A stretch of 8,508 bases of DNA, from positions 1-8,508 of the forward strand of contig JBFMFH010000114.1 in NCBI GenBank assembly GCA_040752275.1, written 5' to 3'. The DNA is from JBFMFH01 sp040752275. GTDB taxonomy: Bacteria; Acidobacteriota; Vicinamibacteria; Vicinamibacterales; JAKQTR01. The notes under the pieces were generated by a model, which worked only from the letters and a program-made list of their open reading frames with translations, was not told where the DNA came from and searched no databases. Every line of letters starts with the position of its first letter. The first letter of the stretch is position 1. Shown piece after piece: positions 1 to 5,066 of the stretch. A program made the translations under genes and the position numbers.

Positions 1-68
1 CGGGCCTCCTGGACGAGGCCATCAAGGTCCCGTGGTGGAAGAACCGGACGTTACGTTTCGTTCACTAA
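1..68 (+). CDS. 3' end of an unidentified upstream gene (partial)
   Basis: Frame 3 reads 21 codons from base 3 (GLLDEAIKVPWW... ending in FVH) to a TAA stop at 66-68. The composition, with WW and alternating charged and hydrophobic residues, looks like a real protein C-terminus. The other two + frames read into proline/arginine-rich shadow sequence. The rest of the gene lies left of the window and the family cannot be named from so short a tail. It is on the same strand as the PHP/glycosyltransferase pair and ends 111 bp before it, so it may belong to the same transcription unit. Confidence 0.5.
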   Translation, partial: GLLDEAIKVPWWKNRTLRFVH

Positions 69-95
69 TCGCCGCCGACCAGCGGCGCCGTGTTA

Positions 96-132
96 ACCGA
101 TCGGTGTCCCGTGGAAATCCAGGCTAGCCTGG
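96..132. promoter_or_regulatory. Two perfect palindromes before the PHP gene
   Basis: The gap between the upstream stop (68) and the PHP start (180) holds two exact palindromes: ACCGATCGGT at 96-105 and the 14-bp CCAGGCTAGCCTGG at 119-132. Their centres are 25 bp apart, roughly two and a half helical turns. They could be operator half-sites or a small hairpin in the leader. No convincing -35/-10 pair was found near them. The remainder of the 69-179 gap shows nothing else except the ribosome binding site at 162-169. Confidence 0.3.
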
Positions 133-161
133 TGAGACGGTCGTGCCTCGCGCACCTCAAC

Positions 162-169
162 GGAAGGAG
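162..169 (+). promoter_or_regulatory. Ribosome binding site deciding the PHP start
   Basis: GGAAGGAG lies 10 nt before the GTG at 180-182. The reading frame is open further upstream to a GTG at 90, but that codon has no such site, and the upstream 30 residues (MLTDRCPVEI...) show no conserved motif. The start at 180 is therefore preferred. Confidence 0.65.
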
Positions 170-179
170 CGTTCCCATC

Positions 180-1298
180 GTGCACACCAGCCTCACCTCG
201 TACTGCCCGCCGGTCGCCGGACGGTTCCGTTCGGCCGTTTCGTTACACAGCCATACGTCCCACTCGCGCGAGGTGCTCACCTTTCTGCCGGGCCTCGTGG
301 GGAAGCTGCCCGTGGCCTCGGTGCTCCTGCGCGAGAAGATGAACCGCTTCGAGCGGGAGACCGGGATGCCCCTGGATTTCTCCCGCGGATACTGGCGCCC
401 GCCACTCGGCCGGCGCGCGGTGTTCGAGTCCGAAGCGCAGCAAGCGATGACGCGGTTCGGCCTGCCCTGGTTCGTGTCGATCACGGATCACGACTCGATC
501 GACGCCGGGCTGGCGCTGGCGGCGCTGGGAGTCCGCGACCGGGCGCCGGTGTCGGTCGAGTGGACGGTGCCCTACCAGGACACGGTGTTCCACCTGGGGC
601 TGCACAACCTGCCGCCCGATGAGGCGCAGGCGATGCGCGAGGCGTGCGAAGAGCTCACCACCGTGCCCTCGCCGCCCCGCCTGGCCGAGCTGCTCGCATG
701 GGTGACGGAAGAGACATCGACCCTGGCCGTGCTCAACCATCCGCTCTGGAACGCCCACGGCAACCTGGAGCAGGGCCACCACGCCCTGGCTTCGCTGGTC
801 CGCGAGCTGCGCCCGCTCCTGCACGCGACCGAGGTCAACGGGTGCCGAAACTGGACCAAGAATCGCGCGGTGGTGCAACTGGCACGGGCGTGGGACATGC
901 CCGTCGTCGTCGGCGACCGGCACGGCTGCTCCCCGAACGCCTTCCTCAACTTGTCCGCGGCCCAGTCGTTCGCGGAGTTCGTCACGGAAGTGCGGCGCGA
1001 TCGGCGGTCGGACGTCGTCATCATGCCCGAGTACCACGAACACGCGACGACCCGCATTCTGGAGGCGGCCGCCGACATCCTCCGCGACGACAGCAACCTC
1101 GAGCCGGGCCAGCAGCGATGGGTGGATCGCGTACTTGTGGTACTCGAAGATGGCTCCACACGTCCGCTGTCGGCCTTCTGGACGCACGGCGGCCCCTGGT
1201 GGGTGAGGGCCTGTGTCGGCGCCATGCGTCTGCTCGGAGGCCCGGCAGCCCGTCCGGCCCGCCGCCTCGCATTCTCCCCGCAGGAGGTCACACTGTGA
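180..1298 (+). CDS. PHP-domain metal-dependent phosphoesterase
   Basis: The 372-residue protein has the ordered metal-ligand motifs of the PHP (polymerase and histidinol phosphatase) fold. They are H23-x-H25 in LHSHTSHS, D103-H104 in ITDHDS, E127 in VEW, H187 in LNHP, and D246-x-H248 in GDRHG. PHP proteins bind two or three metal ions in a TIM-like barrel and usually hydrolyse phosphate mono- or diesters. With all ligands present, the protein is probably an active hydrolase; its substrate is unknown. There is no signal peptide or membrane segment, so it is probably cytoplasmic. The GTG start at 180 is chosen for the strong site at 162-169. The stop shares one base with the start of the glycosyltransferase gene, indicating an operon and translational coupling. 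The pairing suggests that it acts on a phosphorylated sugar or lipid intermediate (inference). It lacks the polymerase domains of DnaE and PolX. Histidinol phosphatase is possible in principle, but the context gives no support. Confidence 0.82.
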   Translation: MHTSLTSYCPPVAGRFRSAVSLHSHTSHSREVLTFLPGLVGKLPVASVLLREKMNRFERETGMPLDFSRGYWRPPLGRRAVFESEAQQAMTRFGLPWFVSITDHDSIDAGLALAALGVRDRAPVSVEWTVPYQDTVFHLGLHNLPPDEAQAMREACEELTTVPSPPRLAELLAWVTEETSTLAVLNHPLWNAHGNLEQGHHALASLVRELRPLLHATEVNGCRNWTKNRAVVQLARAWDMPVVVGDRHGCSPNAFLNLSAAQSFAEFVTEVRRDRRSDVVIMPEYHEHATTRILEAAADILRDDSNLEPGQQRWVDRVLVVLEDGSTRPLSAFWTHGGPWWVRACVGAMRLLGGPAARPARRLAFSPQEVTL

Positions 1299-2575
1299 TG
1301 CCGGCTCGCGTCGCCTTCTTCCCGGACTCGTACCTGGAGGTCAACGGCGTCGCCCGGACGTGCCGCGCCCTGACCGCACACGCCCGAGCCCGCCGACTTC
1401 TGCTGCTGTGCGTGCACGCGGGTCCCGCCACGCGCCACCACCATGAGGACGAAGCGCTGACCACGCTCCAGCTCCGGCGGGGCCGGCTGTCGTTCGGGCT
1501 GGAGCGGGACCTCAGGTTCGACCTCAGGCTGTGGCGCTACCGTGGCGAGGTCGCCGCGGCGCTCGAGGCCTTCAGACCCGACGTCATCCACATCACCGGC
1601 CCCAGCGACTTGGGCCAGCTCGGCGCGTTCCTCGCTCACCGGATGCGGGTACCGCTCGTGGCCTCGTGGCACACGAATCTGCACGACTTCGCCGCGCGGC
1701 GCCTGTCGGCGCTCGCCGGGTGGCTGCCAGTGCGGGCCCGGGACGGCCTGGCTTCGACCGCCGGCCGGCAGTCGTTGCGCCTCACGCTCGACTTCTACAA
1801 GACGGCCGCCGTCGTGCTGACACCGAACGGCGAGCTCGAGTCGCTGCTACGGGCGGCCACCGGGCGCCCCGTCTATCCGCTGCTGCGCGGCGTCGACACG
1901 GCGCTCTTTGCGCCCCACCATCGTACCACCGCCTGCGGGGTGTTCCGCATCGGCTACGTCGGGCGGCTGTCGCCCGAGAAGAGCGTGCGCCTGCTCGCCG
2001 ACGTCGAGGACCTGCTGGACGCGGCCACGCCGCGTCCCTTCTCGTTCACCATCGTCGGCGACGGCAGCGAACGGGCGTGGCTCGAGAGGCACATGCGGCA
2101 TGCGGAGTCCACGGGTGTGCTGATGGGGGCGGACCTGGCGCGGGCGTACGCGGACATGGATCTCCTCATGTTCCCGTCGCGCACCGACACGTTCGGCAAT
2201 GTCGTGCAGGAAGCGATGGCCTGTGGCACGCCGGCGGCCGTCACCGCGGACGGCGGCCCGAAGTACTTTGTCGACGATGGCGTGAACGGGTTCGTGACGG
2301 ACAGCGCGGGCGGGTTCCTGAACGCGGTGCTCGCCCTGATGGGCGATCCCGACAAGGCCACCGCCATGCGATCGGCGGCGCGAGCCCGGGCCCTGGCGGC
2401 TTCGTGGGACCCGGTGTTCGAACAGGTCTGGGACGTCTACCGAATGGCCGCCACGGGCGCGGCGGCGTCCGCCCCGGCCGAGTTGTCGGCACTCGCGCGT
2501 CTGGTCACCGGTCTGGTTGGTGGCCGTGGCCGGACCGGTGGGGCTCCCATCCATGTCCAGTCAGCCCTCCGCTGA
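1298..2575 (+). CDS. Family 4 glycosyltransferase (GT-B, lipid/surface glycan type)
   Basis: This 425-residue protein is a retaining GT4 enzyme of the GT-B fold. The N-terminal acceptor domain opens with the signature FFPDSYLEVNGVA (residues 7-19), followed by IHITGPSDLG (97-106) and SWHTNLH (about 124-130). The nucleotide-sugar domain has GYVGRLSPEKS (219-229), FTIVGDG, and the acidic motif D297-x7-E305 in TDTFGNVVQEAMACG. The first acid of the usual E-x7-E is Asp here. The N-terminal signature is typical of enzymes that glycosylate lipids, such as mannosyltransferases of the MgtA/PimB type and sulfolipid synthases; the donor and acceptor here are not known. The C-terminal 40 or so residues are Ala/Gly-rich and probably disordered. 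The ATG overlaps the PHP stop as TGATG and is preceded by AGGAGG at 1282-1287, 10 nt away. The open frame runs much further upstream inside the PHP gene, but that part is shadow sequence. Confidence 0.88.
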   Translation: MPARVAFFPDSYLEVNGVARTCRALTAHARARRLLLLCVHAGPATRHHHEDEALTTLQLRRGRLSFGLERDLRFDLRLWRYRGEVAAALEAFRPDVIHITGPSDLGQLGAFLAHRMRVPLVASWHTNLHDFAARRLSALAGWLPVRARDGLASTAGRQSLRLTLDFYKTAAVVLTPNGELESLLRAATGRPVYPLLRGVDTALFAPHHRTTACGVFRIGYVGRLSPEKSVRLLADVEDLLDAATPRPFSFTIVGDGSERAWLERHMRHAESTGVLMGADLARAYADMDLLMFPSRTDTFGNVVQEAMACGTPAAVTADGGPKYFVDDGVNGFVTDSAGGFLNAVLALMGDPDKATAMRSAARARALAASWDPVFEQVWDVYRMAATGAAASAPAELSALARLVTGLVGGRGRTGGAPIHVQSALR

Positions 2576-2642
2576 GGCCCGAGTCGGTACGTTCGTGTCG
2601 GCGGAGAGGTGCCCGGTTCCAGGCGGCGCCGCGGCTGGGGCG

Positions 2643-2703
2643 GGGTCCTCAGACCCGGCACCACCTGGACGCCGGGTCCTCGGCAGACACCGGGTCCTCA
2701 GAC
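2643..2703. repeat. Three GGGTCCTC-type short direct repeats
   Basis: GGGTCCTCAGAC occurs at 2643-2654 and 2692-2703. A variant with extra bases, GGGTCCTCGGCAGAC, lies at 2674-2688. The copies start 31 and 18 bp apart in the non-coding space between the convergent glycosyltransferase gene and the MerR remnant. They overlap the hairpin at 2652-2678. They look like a degenerate intergenic repeat; no coding function is evident. The rest of the 2576-2714 gap is GC-rich and shows no gene. Confidence 0.55.
2652..2678. terminator. GC-rich hairpin between convergent genes
   Basis: GACCCGGC (2652-2659) and GCCGGGTC (2671-2678) form a perfect 8-bp stem around an 11-nt loop. The hairpin lies 76 bp after the glycosyltransferase stop and 36 bp beyond the MerR-remnant stop on the other strand, so it could end transcription from both sides. 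No T-run follows on either strand, so a classical Rho-independent terminator is not shown. It may instead be folded intergenic-repeat sequence. Confidence 0.35.
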
Positions 2704-2714
2704 GCGGCATTGCC

Positions 2715-2971
2715 CTACGCGTGCGTTCCCGTCCGGCTCCACTGGCGGATCTTCGCGATCTCGTCCGCCGGGATGTGCAGGAACTCCAGGAACTCAGTCC
2801 CACCTTGCGGTAGAGGCCGATCTCCCCCACGCGCCGCAGGTCCTCCTCGCCGTACGCCCGGTAGTTGCCGGACGTGCGCGGCGGCCGCCGGAGCAGGCCC
2901 TGTGACTCGTAGTAGAGCAGCGTCGTGCGGGAGAGCCCGCACATCCGCGCGAGCGCCGACACCGTCATCAT
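2715..2971 (-). pseudogene. MerR-family regulator, internally deleted and frameshifted
   Basis: From ATG 2971 the first 59 residues are a clear MerR winged-helix DNA-binding domain: MMTVSALARMCGLSRTTLLY, then YESQGLL, SGNYRAYGEEDLRRV and LYRKVGL. At about 2793-2797 this frame turns into Arg/Ser-rich nonsense that stays open to 2561, even overlapping the end of the glycosyltransferase gene. In the next frame, starting exactly there, 26 sensible residues follow (EFLEFLHIPADEI...RQWS...), ending with TAG at 2715-2717. As I remember related MerR proteins of about 140 residues, this stretch matches their extreme C-terminus (a 'HQEFLE.LGIP..EI..IR.WS' tail). The dimerisation helix and middle region are missing. 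An internal out-of-frame deletion explains the arrangement best. The start at 2971 is set by GGAGG at 2979-2983; a GTG at 2977 would be too close to it. A short DNA-binding-only protein might still be made. Confidence 0.7.
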
Positions 2972-2978
2972 CGCCACG

Positions 2979-2983
2979 CCTCC
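2979..2983 (-). promoter_or_regulatory. Ribosome binding site of the MerR remnant
   Basis: GGAGG on the minus strand lies 7 nt before ATG 2971 (10 nt before a second ATG at 2968). This rules out the GTG at 2977, which would leave a 1-nt spacer. Confidence 0.55.
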
Positions 2984-2990
2984 AGGATCA

Positions 2991-3014
2991 ACCTGTCTAT
3001 TCTAGACGGGTCAA
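2991..3014 (-). promoter_or_regulatory. Putative MerR-type operator with TTGACC -35 element
   Basis: An inverted repeat with 9-bp arms (one mismatch) and a 3-bp centre spans 2991-3011. Its core is GTCTA-TTC-TAGAC. On the minus strand it directly adjoins and overlaps TTGACC (3009-3014), the arrangement seen in MerR-family promoters where the dyad sits between -35 and -10. The -10 is unclear: TTGATC at 2986-2991 is a poor match and would place the transcript start almost on the ribosome binding site. The dyad lies 20 bp before the MerR-remnant start, so autoregulation is likely by family precedent. Confidence 0.45.
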
Positions 3015-3088
3015 GGACGGGGGACCGGGCAAGCAGCTGGGGCGCGTTCGAGAAGGGTCGCGGCGCTGTCAGATCGCGTTCCTGCGCA

Positions 3089-4663
3089 CTACGCCGGCGC
3101 CCGATTGTCGCGCGGGGCGGCCGCGTGTGCCTGCAGGTGCGGCCACTCGCGGCGGACGCGCTCCGCCGCCCGATCCGCGAGGGCCATAATGGTGACGTAG
3201 GGATTGATCTCGGCGCACCGCGGGAACAGACTGCCGTCCGCTACGAACAGCCAGGGCACGCCGTGCACCCGTCCCCAGGCGTCGGTCACCGACCCGCTCG
3301 GGTCCGCGCCCATCCGGCAGCCGCCCATGGGGTGAGCGCTCGAGATGGTCACCTTGCCCAGCTTCAGGCCGTCGAACGGAATGAGCTCGTCGATGCGATT
3401 CGCCTCGGCGGCGTCGATGAAGAACTGCCGCGCGGCGGGCGCGTGCACGCGCGCGGCTCCGCCGGCGAAGAAGATGCGCGCCGACGCTTGCATGGCCTGA
3501 ACGAGCGCCCGGCGCACGCCATCCGCGAAGCGGTAGCGCACTACCGGCTGTCCAGCCGCGTCCACGACGACACGGTTGTCGGCCTCCGGCGGGTCGATGG
3601 CAAGCACCAGGATCATCTGGAGGCGGTCCATCGCCGACATCATCCGTGCGTGCTCGGCACCGAAGCCGGTGAGGCTCTTGGCCGTCGTGAACGGGAAGTA
3701 CATGCACGTCTCGAGCAGGAATCCGTCCCGTTCGGCGAAGTGGTCGGAGTAGTAGCTCTTCGGGTGGCCGTGGTAGTTCGTGATCGGCCTGTCGTGCTGC
3801 GCCACCAGGATGAGGGCCGGGTGGCACGTGAAATACCGGCCCAGCGCCGGCAGCCCGGCCGCCACGGGCGACCTCAGCAGCAACGCGGACGATCCGATGG
3901 CGCCTCCGGCCACGACGACGGCCTTCGCGCCGATCCGGTACTCTCCGGGAGGCCATCGGGAGGGCTCGCCGAACGCCCGCTCGCTGACGGTGGCCACGAC
4001 GGCGCGATCGTCGATCCGGTCCACGCGGCAATTCGTCACGACCTGAACGCCCTGACGCTCCGCTTCGGGCAGTTGCACGCGATGCGTCCCCATCTTCGCG
4101 CCGTTCGGACACCCCAGATTGCAGATCCCCGCGCCGCGGCACCCGTCGAGGTTCAACGGGAACTGCTCCACGCGGTACCCGAGCGCCCGGCATCCTTCCT
4201 CGAACAACCGGTTGTTGTCGTTGATGTCCTCTTCTGGAAGCAGGTGTACGCGGTTCTGCTCGAGGTACTTGCGCGAGCGCTCGACGATGTCGCCGTGCTC
4301 GAGCCCCGGGACGTCCCATCGCCGCAGCGCGGCCTCGGTCATCGTCAGCGACGTTCCCGTATAGACTACAGTCGACCCGCCGTACGCGCGGCCGAACGCG
4401 ATTGACATCGCCCGGTCCTCGGTCAGGAACCCGCCCTCATCTGTGTACAGGCGCCGGGCCATCTCGACTTCGCGTCCGGTGTAGTCCTGTGCCGTGAGCT
4501 TCGGCCCGGCCTCGAGCACCACGACGCGCACACCCTGCGAGCAGAGGGGCGCGAGTTCGCTGGCCACGGTGCCGCCACCCGCGCCCGACCCGATGATGAC
4601 GATGTCAGCGTCGCGCGCGAGCACGAAGGACCCCGTTGCCGTCGAGGGACGGCGTGTAGGCAA
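3089..4663 (-). CDS. GMC-family FAD-dependent oxidoreductase (FAO-like)
   Basis: The 524-residue reading frame is a glucose-methanol-choline oxidoreductase. It has the FAD dinucleotide fold G25-S-G27-A-G29-G30 with E51 ending the second strand (VVVLEAG). GGSTVVYTG (95-103) matches the flavin-contact motif. The cysteine-rich CRGAGICNLGCPNGAK (175-190) is typical of the long-chain alcohol oxidase-like branch. VAGGAIGSS (251-259) follows. The C-terminal substrate domain has catalytic His444 in SAHPMGGCRMG and Asn487 in INPYVTIMALA, as in cholesterol oxidase. It should oxidise an alcohol; the substrate and electron acceptor are unknown. There is no Tat or Sec signal. The first start codon in this frame is TTG at 4663, without a Shine-Dalgarno sequence. 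A GTG at 4624 has only GGGG six bases before it. Family members I recall carry about 130 extra N-terminal residues, and these are encoded just upstream in another frame (4605-5030). The gene is therefore probably the larger part of a frameshifted single gene. Confidence 0.85.
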   Translation of the reverse strand: MPTRRPSTATGSFVLARDADIVIIGSGAGGGTVASELAPLCSQGVRVVVLEAGPKLTAQDYTGREVEMARRLYTDEGGFLTEDRAMSIAFGRAYGGSTVVYTGTSLTMTEAALRRWDVPGLEHGDIVERSRKYLEQNRVHLLPEEDINDNNRLFEEGCRALGYRVEQFPLNLDGCRGAGICNLGCPNGAKMGTHRVQLPEAERQGVQVVTNCRVDRIDDRAVVATVSERAFGEPSRWPPGEYRIGAKAVVVAGGAIGSSALLLRSPVAAGLPALGRYFTCHPALILVAQHDRPITNYHGHPKSYYSDHFAERDGFLLETCMYFPFTTAKSLTGFGAEHARMMSAMDRLQMILVLAIDPPEADNRVVVDAAGQPVVRYRFADGVRRALVQAMQASARIFFAGGAARVHAPAARQFFIDAAEANRIDELIPFDGLKLGKVTISSAHPMGGCRMGADPSGSVTDAWGRVHGVPWLFVADGSLFPRCAEINPYVTIMALADRAAERVRREWPHLQAHAAAPRDNRAPA

Positions 4664-5030
4664 TGGACGAACCGGTGCCGGGCTGCCCGTAGTACCCCAG
4701 CAGGACGAGCGTGCGCACTCCCCAGAAACCGCCGCGGATCACCTGCAGCCGATGGTCTTGGAACCACCGCAGGACGGCGTCCTGGCGGAGCCCGTCGAGG
4801 CGCTCGAGGGGCCGGAGGTAGCGGAAGAACGGCGCCCAGCGCAGCACCGCGAGGAACACCCGCCACTGCCGCCTCATCGCGGGCGTGCGCGAGACCAGCG
4901 TCTCTCCGATGAGCTGCATCATCGTCTCGCCCGTCGCGGGGCTCATCGCCGCAGATGCCGGAACGATGCGCGGGGCGATCGTGAGCAGGATCGCCCGCTC
5001 GCCTGACGTGAGTGACGGGGACTGGGCCAT
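4605..5030 (-). CDS. N-terminal helical segment of the GMC oxidoreductase, in a separate frame
   Basis: The 141-residue frame begins MAQSPSLTSGERAILLTIAP and continues with helical, Arg/Trp-rich sequence (RRQWRVFLAVLRW, YLRPLERL, LRWFQDHRL). It ends near the family-like GFWGVRTLVLLGYYGQP (101-117). The opening 'LT..ER..L..IA..I.P' resembles gluconate 2-dehydrogenase subunit 3 and the N-terminal extension of single-chain GMC oxidoreductases. From about residue 134 the sequence degrades (VLRARARR) and stops, while the neighbouring frame takes up SFVLARDADIVIIGSG. The two meet at a run of four G (4631-4634). With three G the chain would read straight through to a 646-residue protein. Alternatively it is a separate small subunit translationally coupled to the flavoprotein. 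The ATG at 5030 is 36 bp after the propeller gene's stop, so all three are probably cotranscribed. No strong ribosome binding site is seen. Confidence 0.6.
   Translation of the reverse strand: MAQSPSLTSGERAILLTIAPRIVPASAAMSPATGETMMQLIGETLVSRTPAMRRQWRVFLAVLRWAPFFRYLRPLERLDGLRQDAVLRWFQDHRLQVIRGGFWGVRTLVLLGYYGQPGTGSSIAYTPSLDGNGVLRARARR
4631..4634 (-). other. G4 run where the GMC reading frame breaks
   Basis: On the minus strand the bases AACGGGGTCC lie where the 4605-5030 frame stops making sense and the 3089-4663 frame starts to. Moving from the first to the second needs a +1 shift, that is, one G too many. A 1-bp insertion, a homopolymer sequencing error or ribosomal frameshifting would all fit. 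The run is short for phase variation. Confidence 0.5.
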
Positions 5031-5066
5031 GGCGCCGCTACCACCCGTTGCAATCGGAGGAATCAG

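Noticed and set aside
90..179. Upstream extension of the PHP gene from GTG 90
   Set aside because: It has no ribosome binding site, the added 30 residues show no motif, and a strong GGAAGGAG site serves the GTG at 180.
572..1684. 370-residue - strand open frame across the PHP and glycosyltransferase genes
   Set aside because: It is Ser/Arg/Ala-rich shadow code opposite two well-supported genes.
3015..3088. Terminator after the GMC gene
   Set aside because: I looked for a stem followed by a T-run on the minus strand beyond the stop at 3089 and found no convincing hairpin.
1531..3189. 552-residue + strand open frame
   Set aside because: It is an Arg/Pro/Gly-rich shadow of the glycosyltransferase gene in another frame, running through non-coding sequence and antisense to the MerR remnant.
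3125..4405. 426-residue + strand open frame antisense to the GMC gene
   Set aside because: It has no recognisable motif and a composition typical of the antisense frame of a GC-rich gene; the opposite strand carries clear FAD-binding and catalytic motifs.
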